Below, in pieces: positions 8,283 through 17,188 of a DNA stretch of 64,000 nt; the stretch's first letter is position 1; each line of letters starts with the position of its first letter. The DNA lies in the NCBI GenBank assembly GCA_036676475.1, contig JAKFCU010000032.1, positions 62,001 through 126,000 of the forward strand, written 5' to 3'. Origin of the DNA: LC029 sp036676475 (GTDB taxonomy: Bacteria > Bacillota > Bacilli > Aneurinibacillales > RAOX-1). Position numbers and translations under genes: made by a program. The notes beneath the pieces are model-generated. The model worked only from the letters and a program-made list of their open reading frames with translations. It was not told the origin of the DNA and made no database searches.

Positions 8283-9425
8283 ATGCAAATTGCTTTGTTT
8301 ACGGACACCTTTCCACCTCAAGTAAATGGAGTTTCTCTAACCTTAAAAAGACTAGTCAATCACCTTGAAAGACGAGACATTCCCCATGAAGTTTTTGTTC
8401 CTGAGTTTTCGAAACACAATCTTTTTGAAAGCAATATACACCGTTTCACTAGTCTCCCGTTTTATTTGTATCCCGAATGCCGAATCGCACTGCCTAATTT
8501 ATTGTCAGTTCGGAATCACCTTCGTCGATTCCAGCCGGATCTTATCCATATCGCAACTCCTTTCAATATGGGGTTATGCGGTCTTCACTATGGAAAAAAG
8601 TTCGGGATCCCCATTGTCTCCTCTTACCACACCCATTTTGACCGATATTTGGATTACTATCATTTAAAGTTTGCTTCCAATTGGATCTGGCGCTATCTCC
8701 GCTGGTTTCATGAACCCTGCGAGGTCACTTTTGTACCTTCCGAAGAAACGAAGCAACAATTAGAGAACCAAGGGTTCTCGAGAATTGATATTTGGAAGCG
8801 CGGTGTGGATTGTGATCTATTCCATCCGAATAAAAGAAATCCTGACCTTCGCGAAAAGTATGGAATAAAGGAACAGCTTCTTTTTCTCTATGTGGGCAGA
8901 ATCGCACCGGAAAAAGACTTGGATATATTAATCGAAATCATGAAAAAGATACCTAGGCCTTTACAGGAACGGATTCATTGGCTTCTGGTAGGCGAAGGTC
9001 CCCTGCTCCCTGAATTGCGTGACCAGGCTCTGCCAAATGTCACCTTTTTAGGTTATTTAAGCGGGGAAGATTTGGCGGAAGTGTATGCTTCAGCTGATCT
9101 GTTTGTTTTTCCGTCAAGCACAGAAACGTTCGGAAATGTCGTACTAGAGGCTTCAGCATCAGGCCTGATTACCATTGGAGCGAAATCCGGAGGGGTGCAA
9201 GAAATTATTCGACACGGAAAATCGGGTTTCTTGTGTTCCCCGAGGAATGCGGACTCCTTTCTTCAGGCCATTTTTCGTATAGTCGAAAGCCCCGACCTTC
9301 TGCAACAAATGGGAAAAGATGCCCGCCGTTATGCCTTGTCACAATCCTGGGATGCCATATTGGATGGTCTTCTTCTTCAATATGAACAATCGATTTACTA
9401 CGCGAGAAAAGGTTCCACTGCATAA
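8283..9425 (+). CDS. GT4 glycosyltransferase (MgtA/SqdX-like)
   Basis: 380-aa GT-B glycosyltransferase. The N terminus FTDTFPPQVNGVS and the central IWKRGVDCDLFHP are typical of the MgtA/PimB/SqdX group. The C-terminal donor domain has YVGRIAPEKD and the EX7E region SSTETFGNVVLEA. Relatives add mannose, glucose or sulfoquinovose to lipid acceptors. I place the start at ATG 8283, because AAGAGGAGGGG lies at 8268-8278; an upstream ATG at 8262 has no ribosome site. Second gene of the operon beginning at 7143, so the likely job is a further sugar on the glycolipid. The acceptor and sugar are not readable from sequence. Confidence 0.85.
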   Translation: MQIALFTDTFPPQVNGVSLTLKRLVNHLERRDIPHEVFVPEFSKHNLFESNIHRFTSLPFYLYPECRIALPNLLSVRNHLRRFQPDLIHIATPFNMGLCGLHYGKKFGIPIVSSYHTHFDRYLDYYHLKFASNWIWRYLRWFHEPCEVTFVPSEETKQQLENQGFSRIDIWKRGVDCDLFHPNKRNPDLREKYGIKEQLLFLYVGRIAPEKDLDILIEIMKKIPRPLQERIHWLLVGEGPLLPELRDQALPNVTFLGYLSGEDLAEVYASADLFVFPSSTETFGNVVLEASASGLITIGAKSGGVQEIIRHGKSGFLCSPRNADSFLQAIFRIVESPDLLQQMGKDARRYALSQSWDAILDGLLLQYEQSIYYARKGSTA

Positions 9426-9453
9426 AAAGCTAAAGGAGGGCTACAATAATTCG

Positions 9454-9493
9454 AAAAGAAAGGGTTGGAATTTAACTTCCAACCCTTTCTTTT
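9454..9493. terminator. Bidirectional terminator between convergent genes
   Basis: AAAAGAAAGGGTTGGAA pairs with TTCCAACCCTTTCTTTT around a 6-nt loop; A and T runs on both sides. Ends the glycosyltransferase operon and the minus-strand gene at 9498. Confidence 0.9.
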
Positions 9494-9497
9494 CTAT

Positions 9498-10460
9498 TTA
9501 AACATAAGGAGGCTCTAATGTTTTTTTCCTCCATCCGAATCGTTGACTCACTACTTTCAAATTTTGATCCAGCCTGACATCCACACCGAAGGTCAATTTA
9601 TGGTTATACCAAAAGCGCACATCACTCCACTGTACTTCATAACCATCCTGCAATTTCAGGCATGTGACGTGTACCCGCTGGGCGAATTCAAGGAAGGCTC
9701 GAACTCCATCTGTCGATTTGGTTGCTTCAACAACGGGATTTTTTCCTTCATTGGATATGACGTCCTTCATCACAACTCTTCCATATTCCATAGTACCGAC
9801 ATAGAAACTTTCTTCGGATTCTACAACAAAACGCCAATAAAACCAATGAAAACTCGGAAATAGATGATAAGTACCGTTTAGACCCATGTTTTTCTTTAAT
9901 TTTTGGATTAGCGCACGATGCTGGACAAATCTTATCGCTATGTAGAAGAAGCTGATACAATAAACCGCAGGAAAAACCGATATGGGATCAAAATGAAAGA
10001 ATAGCCATAAAACCGCCCCCATGGCATGGAGCAAAAATAGAGGTAGTTCAAAGAGATTCATAACATCCAGATGAATCCATTTTTTTATAAACGGCCGCAA
10101 GCATTGGACACCATACGTATTTAACGTATCAAGAAATATATGGAGAAAAATAGATAAAAAGGTCCACCAATAAACGACAAACCAATATTCCATTACCTCA
10201 AAAACAAACAGCAAAGGTAAAGCAATAACGAGGGGCCAGATTAAAAGAGCGGGGATTGAATGAGTGATTCCACGATGATGACGAACATAGCAGGAGAATC
10301 CCTTGAGGCGAATCAACGTGTCAAAATCAGGTGCATACGATCCAATCAGGGTACCCGCCATCACGGCCTGTGCAACCTCTGGGCTTTGAGATACTACAGG
10401 ATCTAAGTACGCTAATCCCGCTAAAGTCAAACCGAATAACAAGTGACTTCCTGTATCCAT
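9498..10460 (-). CDS. YfhP-like membrane protein (DUF457/YdjM-type putative metal-dependent hydrolase)
   Basis: 320-aa protein resembling YfhP of Bacillus. It starts MDTGSHLLFG, with a His in the first helix, then GSYAPDFDT and RHHRGITHS. These are the His/Asp motifs of the DUF457/YdjM membrane hydrolase group. Four to five transmembrane stretches fill residues 1-190, and a soluble C-terminal domain follows. The catalytic activity of the family is not established. Start ATG has GGAGGGG upstream. It diverges from the GGDEF/EAL gene at 10682, and PhoP-box-like hexamers on its own strand (10538-10554) precede a -10-like TAATAT. Confidence 0.75.
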   Translation of the reverse strand: MDTGSHLLFGLTLAGLAYLDPVVSQSPEVAQAVMAGTLIGSYAPDFDTLIRLKGFSCYVRHHRGITHSIPALLIWPLVIALPLLFVFEVMEYWFVVYWWTFLSIFLHIFLDTLNTYGVQCLRPFIKKWIHLDVMNLFELPLFLLHAMGAVLWLFFHFDPISVFPAVYCISFFYIAIRFVQHRALIQKLKKNMGLNGTYHLFPSFHWFYWRFVVESEESFYVGTMEYGRVVMKDVISNEGKNPVVEATKSTDGVRAFLEFAQRVHVTCLKLQDGYEVQWSDVRFWYNHKLTFGVDVRLDQNLKVVSQRFGWRKKTLEPPYV

Positions 10461-10520
10461 TTGATCCCCTCCGTTCTAGTTTGGGTATTGCCCCATCCTT
10501 ACTATAATTGAATATAATGA

Positions 10521-10556
10521 ATATTAGCTTTAGTTTCTGTTAAGATCACGTTAATA
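10521..10556 (-). promoter_or_regulatory. PhoP-box-like promoter for the YfhP-like gene
   Basis: On the minus strand TTAACG (10554-10549) and TTAACA (10543-10538) are spaced by 5 nt. They are followed 11 nt later by TAATAT (10526-10521), a possible -10. Only two hexamers match well, so this is weaker than the array at 10615. Confidence 0.4.
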
Positions 10557-10614
10557 ATTACCAGTAGTGTAAACATATTGAAAGTCAAGAAAAAATAAAT
10601 AATAATAAGGAATT

Positions 10615-10657
10615 TTTACACTTTGTTAACATTCTGTTAACCCAGCTTGATTATCAT
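10615..10657 (+). promoter_or_regulatory. PhoP-box-like array and -10 upstream of the GGDEF/EAL gene
   Basis: TTTACA (10615-10620), TTAACA (10626-10631) and TTAACC (10637-10642) occur with exact 11-bp periodicity. They are followed after 9 nt by TATCAT (10652-10657). Hexamer sequence, spacing and distance from the -10 all match PhoP-activated promoters of Bacillus. Phosphate-starvation control of the c-di-GMP protein is inferred. Confidence 0.65.
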
Positions 10658-10681
10658 AGGGTTAAGGAGTGAACTGAGAAG

Positions 10682-12949
10682 ATGATATTCAAATGGAATG
10701 AAATGGGAAATAAATATTTAAAATACTTTATGATCAAAGATCCTCGTTCAAAATTAAAGGAAACGATCCAAAAAGAATTAGAGATAAATCATACCGTAGT
10801 ATTGATTTATCTTGATATTGTAAAGCTGTCTGATATTGAGGGAAAGTATGGTTTCTCCATTTCAAATGAAATCATAAAAACATTGGAAGATAATATCGTT
10901 AGTGCTGCTCAATCTATTTTTAAATTACCAGCCAGATTAATAGGATACCATCGTCTATGGGGTGATGATTTCTCAGTTTTTGTGGCATGGCATAATCGCG
11001 AAGAGAAAAACGAACAAGAATTTTATCATCAAAAAAGCATATTATTCAAACAACAGCTGGAAACCGAACTTAACAAAGAGATCATCTTACCTGGCGGTGA
11101 AATGATTCAGCTTCATATTGGATTCGTTAAGCTAGAGAGTAAAGAATTCAATAAGGAAATTTATAAAGCGGTAAAAACTGCCAGCCAGATGGCAAAATTT
11201 GATATACTAACGAATGAATTTCTTTATCATCGGCAATTTTTTGAAATCCTTGATAAGGAAGATTTGCAGAGCTATTACCAACCGATTATTTCCCTTAAGG
11301 ATGGTGTAACCTTTGGCTGGGAAGGATTAATACGCGGACCGGAAAAATCCCACTTCTTTTTGCCTCATCAGCTCTTTGAATATGCAGAAAAGACGGGACG
11401 AAGTCTCCTCCTAGAATCAATCTCCCGCAAGAAAGCAATGGGAAGGTTACAAGAGTGGCCCTCTGATGCCAAGCTATTTATCAATATCGATCCCAGAAGT
11501 ATGGAAGATACCACCTTTCTAAGGAAAGAAGCATTACAGCTGCTTGAAAATCACGGACTTTCTCCAAGTAATATTGTATTGGAAATCACGGAACGTCATG
11601 CGATTACCAATTTCGATCGGTTTCGTGAAATCATTCATGTCTATCGAAAGCTAGGCTACTTAATTGCCGTTGATGATGCTGGGGCCGGTTATTCCAGTAT
11701 GGAGACGATTGTTCAGACCTATCCAAATTATATTAAGCTGGACATGTCTTTGACGAGGGGCATTGACTTCGATCCCGTCAGGCGGGCTATAGTTGAAGCA
11801 TTCGTCATGGTTGCAAGGAAAGTAGGATGCAAAATCATTGCGGAGGGAATCGAAACGGAAAATGAACTTAAAACATTAATTGATTTGGGTGTAGATTTTG
11901 GACAAGGGTTTTTATTAGGACGTCCAGCAAATGGACTTTGTCATTTATCAGGACAGGTTCTTTCGTTCTTTGAGAATCACTTGAAACAGGATAGCAAGTT
12001 CCATCGAGCGGAAACGGGTGTAAATAGAGTAAAAAACCTAACGGCTTTTTCTCCTTCCTTCCCACCAGAAACAAAAGTAAAAAAAATCCACCAAATTTTC
12101 GAAGAAAACCCAAGACTCGATCATCTGGTCATTGTATCTGAAGATAAACCCGTAGGGCTTGTCATGAAGCAACGACTCTATCAAGTACTCGGTGGACAAT
12201 ATGGAATTCCCCTCTATTTTGAAAAAAACATCGAAACATTAATGGATACCTCCCCTCTTATTGTTGACAAATTTTCAACGATTGAAGAAGTGTCCAAAGC
12301 AGCGATGTCCAGGGAACCGGATCACATCTATGACGTAGTGATTGTTACCCATGAAGGCAAACATATAGGTTGCATTACCGTGCAAAAATTGCTGGATACG
12401 ATCGCCCAAGCCAAATTGGAATGGGCTGCTTATACAAATCCGTTAACTCAATTGCCTGGCAATATTTTGATTGACCGGGAACTTGAGAGAAGATTACTGA
12501 ACGAAGAATCGTTCCATATCGTCTATTGTGATCTGGATCACTTTAAACACTTCAATGATACCTATGGATTTGATAAAGGAGATCAGGTCATAAAACGAAC
12601 ATCAGAACTTATCCGAAGCATGGTGAGTGCCTATGGAAGTGAAAGTGATTTTGTAGGACATATCGGCGGAGATGACTTTATCTTTATTACGGCACAAAAG
12701 GATTTAACGCATATGATTCGGTATATAACAGACAATTTTATCCATTCCTTTCAAGACATCGTTCCCATTCAGGAGTACTTCGGCGATGCCTGTCTTTCCA
12801 TGTCTATGGCTGGCATACACTGTCTCCCGAAAAAATTTAAGCAGGTTTCTCAAATTGCTGAATTATCTGCAAAGGTCAAAAAACTATCTAAGTCCAAAAT
12901 TGGCTGTAGCTATGCTTCAGAACAGGAATTACTTGCTATTGCCAAATAA
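10682..12949 (+). CDS. GGDEF-EAL-CBS-GGDEF cyclic-di-GMP protein
   Basis: 755-aa soluble protein. An N-terminal degenerate GGDEF-like domain (about 30-175, core LWGDDF) is followed by an EAL domain (about 190-430). Next come a pair of CBS domains (about 455-580) and a C-terminal GGDEF domain (about 590-750, core HIGGDDF). The EAL residues needed for phosphodiesterase activity are all present: EGLIRGP, FINID, LEITERH, DDAGAGYSS, YIKLD, AEGIETE, GQGFLLGRP. The C-terminal GGDDF could still be active as a cyclase, and no RxxD inhibitory site is seen before it. The CBS pair suggests control by adenine nucleotides. It stands alone between PhoP-like boxes and a terminator shared with ppk. Confidence 0.88.
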   Translation: MIFKWNEMGNKYLKYFMIKDPRSKLKETIQKELEINHTVVLIYLDIVKLSDIEGKYGFSISNEIIKTLEDNIVSAAQSIFKLPARLIGYHRLWGDDFSVFVAWHNREEKNEQEFYHQKSILFKQQLETELNKEIILPGGEMIQLHIGFVKLESKEFNKEIYKAVKTASQMAKFDILTNEFLYHRQFFEILDKEDLQSYYQPIISLKDGVTFGWEGLIRGPEKSHFFLPHQLFEYAEKTGRSLLLESISRKKAMGRLQEWPSDAKLFINIDPRSMEDTTFLRKEALQLLENHGLSPSNIVLEITERHAITNFDRFREIIHVYRKLGYLIAVDDAGAGYSSMETIVQTYPNYIKLDMSLTRGIDFDPVRRAIVEAFVMVARKVGCKIIAEGIETENELKTLIDLGVDFGQGFLLGRPANGLCHLSGQVLSFFENHLKQDSKFHRAETGVNRVKNLTAFSPSFPPETKVKKIHQIFEENPRLDHLVIVSEDKPVGLVMKQRLYQVLGGQYGIPLYFEKNIETLMDTSPLIVDKFSTIEEVSKAAMSREPDHIYDVVIVTHEGKHIGCITVQKLLDTIAQAKLEWAAYTNPLTQLPGNILIDRELERRLLNEESFHIVYCDLDHFKHFNDTYGFDKGDQVIKRTSELIRSMVSAYGSESDFVGHIGGDDFIFITAQKDLTHMIRYITDNFIHSFQDIVPIQEYFGDACLSMSMAGIHCLPKKFKQVSQIAELSAKVKKLSKSKIGCSYASEQELLAIAK

Positions 12950-12980
12950 AAACCAAAGGGCAAATCGCCCTTTGGTTTTT
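12949..12980. terminator. Bidirectional terminator between the GGDEF/EAL gene and ppk
   Basis: AAACCAAAGGGC pairs with GCCCTTTGGTTT around a 5-nt loop, A-run left and T-run right. The stem overlaps the stop codons of both convergent genes. Confidence 0.9.
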
Positions 12981-15120
12981 ATTTTAGCTGAAACACCCGA
13001 TATTTCCTTTCATGATCTAGAAAGTTTTGTGAAGCAAGCTGCTGAAAAAACATTTGGCTATCTATAGGCAGACCTTCGCGATGAACCATGCGATAGGTTC
13101 CATCCGGCAATAATTCTCTAGCTTTGACATTATCCCTAAGCTGTATGTTTAGAATCTCTTTTGTTCTCTCCACTAAATCAGGATCACGAATCGGAAACAG
13201 GATCTCAATTCTTCTATCCAGATTACGAGTCATCCAATCGGCACTGGACATGAAAAGCTGTTCATCCCCGCCATTAGCAAAGTAATAAATACGGCTGTGT
13301 TCCAGGAAATGCCCAATAATACTAATAACCCGTATATTTTCGCTCACTCCCGGGATACCCGGCCGTAAACAACAGATCCCGCGCACAATCAAGTCTATCT
13401 TCACGCCAGCCTGAGACGCGCGATAAAGGGCCATAATGATCCCTTTGTCCGTTATGGAGTTCATTTTGACAATGATACGCCCAGGATTCTCTGTTGTGCT
13501 CTTTAAGATTTCATTTTCGATAAGAGATAAGTATTTCTCCCTTAACATACTAGGGGCAATGATCAGCTCTTGTAAAGATGGTGTTTCTGAATATCCTGAT
13601 AGATAATTGAAAAAGAGGGACGCATCATCCCCTACTTCCTTGCGGCATGTAAACATACTGAGATCTGTATAAAATCTTGCGGTCGTATCATTATAATTGC
13701 CCGTGCCCAAATGGACATATCGTTTGAGAGAATCGCCTTCCTGGCGAACGACCATTGCAATCTTGGAGTGGGTTTTTAATCCGACAAAACCGTATATGAC
13801 ATGGCATCCAGATTCCTCCAGCCTTTTTGCCCAAACGATATTGTTCTCTTCATCAAAGCGGGCCTTTAACTCCACCAAGACCATTACTTGCTTGCCATTT
13901 TCCGCAGCATCAGCCAAAGCAGCTACAATAGATGAGTCTCCGCTTACCCGGTAGAGCGTTTGCTTAATGGCTAGTACTGACGGATCTTCTGCAGCCGATT
14001 GGATAAACTGAACGACAGGATCAAAGGATTCATACGGGTTATGCAGCAAAATATCCTTCTTGGAAATAGCGCGGAAAATATCAGGTTCCTCTAAAACATC
14101 CCTGGCCGGTTGAGGATATAGAGGTTCAAACCTTAAATGGGCAAATGGCTCTTGATTAGTAAAATGCATTAAAAACGTAAGGTCTAAAGGGCCATCCACC
14201 GAATAAATATCCTCATCTTCAAGCTCCAAGCTTTCCTTCAGAAATTCTCTCACCATTTGCGACATATTCTTATCAATTTCTACTCTTACTGTTGAGCCCA
14301 TCTCCCGTTTAATCAGCTCTTTCTCAATCTCTTCCAGAAGATCCTCCACCCCTTCTTCATTCAAGGGCAGATCAGCGTTTCGGGTAATTCGGAAGGGGTA
14401 TACTGAAGTAATACAGTGACCCACAAAGAGGCTTGACATAAAACAAGAAATCAGCTCTTCAAGAAGGATATACGCATACTTGCCTTCCTCGCATGGTAGC
14501 GGAATGTACCGTGGAAGGAGCGCAGGGACTTGTACCACAGCAATCAAGTTATGGAGTATGTCGTTCACACGTTTATCGATCGTAACGGCAATATTTAATG
14601 TTCTGTTCATTAGCATCGGAAAGGGTCGGCTAACGTCCACGGCCATGGGAGTCAAAACCGGAAATACCCGATCATGAAAATAACCATGTGCATATCTATG
14701 CTGTTCTTCATTCATTTGCTGTGCCTTAATCCATTTAATCCCTTCGGCTTGAAGAGCGGGAAGCAAGGATTCGTTCAACTCTTTATACTTGTTTTGAACC
14801 ATCTCATGAGCACTAATGGTAATACAATAGATCTGCTCCTTCGTCGTCATTCCCGTCTTGCTGTCCGCTTTATTTAGACCCGCACGCACCTGATCTTTAA
14901 GGGAAGCCACGCGAACCATAAAAAATTCATCCAAATTGGAACTGACGATAGAAAGAAATTTAAGCCGTTCCATCAGGGGATTGGAAGGATTCTCAGCTTC
15001 CTGCAGTACCCTCTCATTAAAGGAAAGCCAGCTTAAATGACGATTAATAAAATATGCCGGATCATCCATTCGGTCCATTGTCCCCTGATCCACTATCTGT
15101 TGATCATTAACACTATTCAT
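12979..15120 (-). CDS. ppk: Polyphosphate kinase
   Basis: 713-aa PPK1, which reversibly transfers the ATP gamma-phosphate to polyphosphate. The N domain has RHLSWLSFNERVLQEA and FFMVRVASL. The catalytic C domains show KQTLYRVSG, HVIYGFVGLKTHSKIA with the autophosphorylated His, and a second His-containing segment (EHSRIYYFANGG). SADWMTRNLDRRIE is also conserved. Length is normal for the family. The gene overlaps the 3' end of the Ppx/GppA gene by 8 bp, so the two are co-transcribed and probably translationally coupled. Together they set polyphosphate levels, which fits the phosphate theme of the preceding genes. Confidence 0.95.
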   Translation of the reverse strand: MNSVNDQQIVDQGTMDRMDDPAYFINRHLSWLSFNERVLQEAENPSNPLMERLKFLSIVSSNLDEFFMVRVASLKDQVRAGLNKADSKTGMTTKEQIYCITISAHEMVQNKYKELNESLLPALQAEGIKWIKAQQMNEEQHRYAHGYFHDRVFPVLTPMAVDVSRPFPMLMNRTLNIAVTIDKRVNDILHNLIAVVQVPALLPRYIPLPCEEGKYAYILLEELISCFMSSLFVGHCITSVYPFRITRNADLPLNEEGVEDLLEEIEKELIKREMGSTVRVEIDKNMSQMVREFLKESLELEDEDIYSVDGPLDLTFLMHFTNQEPFAHLRFEPLYPQPARDVLEEPDIFRAISKKDILLHNPYESFDPVVQFIQSAAEDPSVLAIKQTLYRVSGDSSIVAALADAAENGKQVMVLVELKARFDEENNIVWAKRLEESGCHVIYGFVGLKTHSKIAMVVRQEGDSLKRYVHLGTGNYNDTTARFYTDLSMFTCRKEVGDDASLFFNYLSGYSETPSLQELIIAPSMLREKYLSLIENEILKSTTENPGRIIVKMNSITDKGIIMALYRASQAGVKIDLIVRGICCLRPGIPGVSENIRVISIIGHFLEHSRIYYFANGGDEQLFMSSADWMTRNLDRRIEILFPIRDPDLVERTKEILNIQLRDNVKARELLPDGTYRMVHREGLPIDSQMFFQQLASQNFLDHERKYRVFQLK

Positions 15121-16654
15121 ATATGTTCATCCCCATGTGAAGTTCGTTTAAGATAAATGACATTCCAAATGCTTTAGACAACCTTTTCAAATGGTCTTGC
15201 AGTTCCTGCTCCTCCCACCACGGTTGATCTTTTAAGAAAAGATTTATCTTCACTTTTTTATTTGCATCAGCAATTTGTATTTTATATACCGATTGATTGA
15301 TCATGCGATCAAAAAATCTGGCGATTTGAATCAATGCTCCTAGCTTCAACGCCGTTTCGACATCCTCCTTTGAGAGGATATCCTGGTGAGATAAAGCCCA
15401 TTTTTGCAATTGTTTATTATTTTTATAGGAAGCCGCCAGGGCAATGATCAGACGTTCCCGATGGGTACAGCCAATGAGAAGCACATTTTCTAAAAGGTAT
15501 CGAGTGTGCTTACTGGATTCAATGATATTGACAGAACGTCCTATATCATGAAGACGTGCTGAGGTTTCAAGTAATTTTCTTTCACTCTCATCCCACTCAT
15601 GCAAATGTATTTTTTTCAGTTCATCAAACAGCTGAGTGGCAAGATTTGCTACATGTTGAGAGTGGATCGCATTCACTCGGTACCGATTCATGAATTGCTG
15701 CGTCCCATACTCCAGAACATCCGGCAGAATGACATCCCCCTGCTTTGAATTCACTTCAAACAACAGTCCATCACGCAGCCCCTTATTACTTGTATAGAGT
15801 AAGTCAGTTTGTACCGATTCCATCAAGGTCAAAAACACACAAATCCCCGCAAGAAAAATATCCGCACGATCTTTCGATAAGCCATTCACCTCTCTCCTCT
15901 TGGAGAGAGGAACTTGTCTTAGCCATTCCAGAATCTCTTCCACATCTTGATAAGTCATCTGGTAATTATGTAGGCTGGAAATCGAATACTGTCTTCTTTT
16001 CTGATGAACCCTTGCTATATTTCTTGCCGTTCCGCCCATTGCAATCACAGGACATTTTTTTCCTGCTATCCAATTCTCTTGGGAAAATTGATCTCGCAAT
16101 AAACTTTTTATATGAATAATTTCATCCACTGAAGGCATTTCCGATGGAAGGTATTTTTCTGTTAATATTACCGCTCCAAACGGAAAACTAAAGCTTTCGA
16201 TTAACTCTCTTTCTTTAAAATACGTAATTTCGGTTGATCCTCCGCCTATATCGATCGTGATGGCCTCTCTATATTCCATCGTGTTTACTATAGCAAGATA
16301 ACCATAATAAGCTTCCTTGTTTCCATCCAGAATGCGAAACTGAATACCCGTTTCATTATAGATAGTTGCCAGCAAGTCTTCCTTATTCATTGCTGAGCGG
16401 ACAGCAGCAGTGGCAATTCCATATATTTGTCCAATCCCTCTAAGATCACAAATTTGCTTGTATCTTTTTAAACAATGAATGGTTTTTTCTACTCCTGTTG
16501 AGCTTATTTCTCCCTTTTGGTTCATAAGCGAGCTTAATCTAAGAACAGACTTGATATTATCTTCTTCCAGTATCGTTCCTACATCTTCCTTCCGATAAAC
16601 CACTAAACGGGCGGAGTTGGAACCCAAATCAATGATTGCAAATTTATCCTCCAT
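15113..16654 (-). CDS. ppx: Ppx/GppA exopolyphosphatase-family protein with HD-like C-terminal domain
   Basis: 513-aa protein of the ASKHA phosphatase family. N-terminal FAIIDLGSNSARLVVY (phosphate 1 loop), YGIATAAVRSA, DIGGGSTEIT and AMGGTARNIAR are the Ppx/GppA motifs. The C-terminal half has a degenerate HD-type region (TSARLHDIGR). Such proteins remove terminal phosphates from polyphosphate and/or hydrolyse pppGpp. I start at the second ATG (16654), because AGAGGG lies 7 nt before it but only 1 nt before the first ATG. First gene of a two-gene operon with ppk. Confidence 0.9.
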   Translation of the reverse strand: MEDKFAIIDLGSNSARLVVYRKEDVGTILEEDNIKSVLRLSSLMNQKGEISSTGVEKTIHCLKRYKQICDLRGIGQIYGIATAAVRSAMNKEDLLATIYNETGIQFRILDGNKEAYYGYLAIVNTMEYREAITIDIGGGSTEITYFKERELIESFSFPFGAVILTEKYLPSEMPSVDEIIHIKSLLRDQFSQENWIAGKKCPVIAMGGTARNIARVHQKRRQYSISSLHNYQMTYQDVEEILEWLRQVPLSKRREVNGLSKDRADIFLAGICVFLTLMESVQTDLLYTSNKGLRDGLLFEVNSKQGDVILPDVLEYGTQQFMNRYRVNAIHSQHVANLATQLFDELKKIHLHEWDESERKLLETSARLHDIGRSVNIIESSKHTRYLLENVLLIGCTHRERLIIALAASYKNNKQLQKWALSHQDILSKEDVETALKLGALIQIARFFDRMINQSVYKIQIADANKKVKINLFLKDQPWWEEQELQDHLKRLSKAFGMSFILNELHMGMNIYE

Positions 16655-16754
16655 AAACATTCCCTCTGCATATTTATCTTAATAAAATTTAATGTACCCA
16701 TCTATTAGCTACTATAGCAGTTATTCCCTTACATCTTCCAGATGATTAGCCATC

Positions 16755-16792
16755 AAAAAAGGATTCTTAACGAAATTGTTAAGAATCCTTTA
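16755..16792 (-). terminator. Intrinsic terminator of the small-ORF transcript
   Basis: GGATTCTTAAC pairs with GTTAAGAATCC around a 6-nt loop. On the minus strand the stem is followed by TTTTTT. It would end a transcript started near 17113 that carries the 43-aa ORF and the 16S-complementary segment. Confidence 0.85.
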
Positions 16793-16818
16793 CAATTAAT
16801 TCATACTATTATCTTGGT

Positions 16819-16846
16819 CCGCGGTAATACGTAGGGGGCAAGCGTT
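16819..16846. other. 28-bp segment identical to the 16S rRNA 530-loop region
   Basis: The plus strand begins CCGCGGTAATACG and ends GCAAGCGTT, 28 bp that match the universally conserved 16S rRNA stretch just after the 515F primer site (as found in Paenibacillus/Brevibacillus-type 16S). Identity stops abruptly on both sides (GGT before, ATT after), so this is not part of an rRNA gene. A minus-strand transcript through it would be perfectly complementary to 16S rRNA; a plus-strand transcript would mimic it. The comparison is from memory of the conserved 16S sequence. Confidence 0.8.
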
Positions 16847-16865
16847 ATTCTTGTTAGTTATCAAT

Positions 16866-16910
16866 ACGCAGAAACCCTCTTTGACTTTCATTTCGTCAAA
16901 GGGTTATGCG
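16866..16910. other. Long imperfect hairpin next to the 16S-like segment
   Basis: CGCA-G-AAACCCT-C-TTTGAC pairs with GTCAAA-GGGTT-A-TGCG around a 9-nt loop. No T-run follows on either strand, so it is not an obvious terminator. It lies in the 3' untranslated part of the 43-aa ORF transcript and could protect or present the adjacent 16S-complementary segment. Confidence 0.55.
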
Positions 16911-16920
16911 GCACAAAAGG

Positions 16921-17052
16921 CTAATCCCATCTAACGTAATGTTTATATAGTGTCAGTCCGAATAACTTATAAGTCTTCACAATGAATCTAGAATTTCTTG
17001 GATAGTCATGAATTCTGTTGATTTCCATCGTGATCCATTTTTTATTTTTCAT
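16921..17052 (-). CDS. Small basic protein, 43 aa, unknown function
   Basis: ORF with a good ribosome site (AAAGGAG, 8 nt spacing) and ATG start. The 43-residue product is basic and aromatic (KNKKW, RIHDYPRNSR, YKLFG, HYVRWD), with no signal peptide or membrane segment. A promoter-like TTGATT-N16-TATATT lies at 17120-17147. The predicted 360-nt transcript ends at the 16755 terminator and includes a hairpin and the 16S-complementary 28-mer. I do not recognise the family. Basic, aromatic small proteins often bind nucleic acids, so a ribosome-linked role is conceivable but unproven. Confidence 0.6.
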   Translation of the reverse strand: MKNKKWITMEINRIHDYPRNSRFIVKTYKLFGLTLYKHYVRWD

Positions 17053-17119
17053 ACTCGCTGCTCCTTTCTTAATTTTTACAATTTTATAGTACGTTTATCC
17101 TTGATGATATGTGAGTGTT

Positions 17120-17147
17120 AATATATATAACCATGTTTTTTAATCAA
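17120..17147 (-). promoter_or_regulatory. Promoter-like element for the 43-aa ORF
   Basis: On the minus strand TTGATT (17147-17142), 16 nt, TATATT (17125-17120). The predicted start near 17113 gives a leader of about 60 nt. Confidence 0.45.
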
Positions 17148-17188
17148 CGTTACAATAGTGAACCATCTTAATTTGCTAGTGGAATTCT

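Noticed and set aside
16655..16754. PhoP box upstream of ppx-ppk
   Set aside because: No pair of TTNANA-like hexamers at 11-bp spacing found on the minus strand.
16819..16846. Part of an rRNA gene
   Set aside because: Only 28 bp match 16S; both flanks diverge at once and no other rRNA helices or tRNA genes are nearby.
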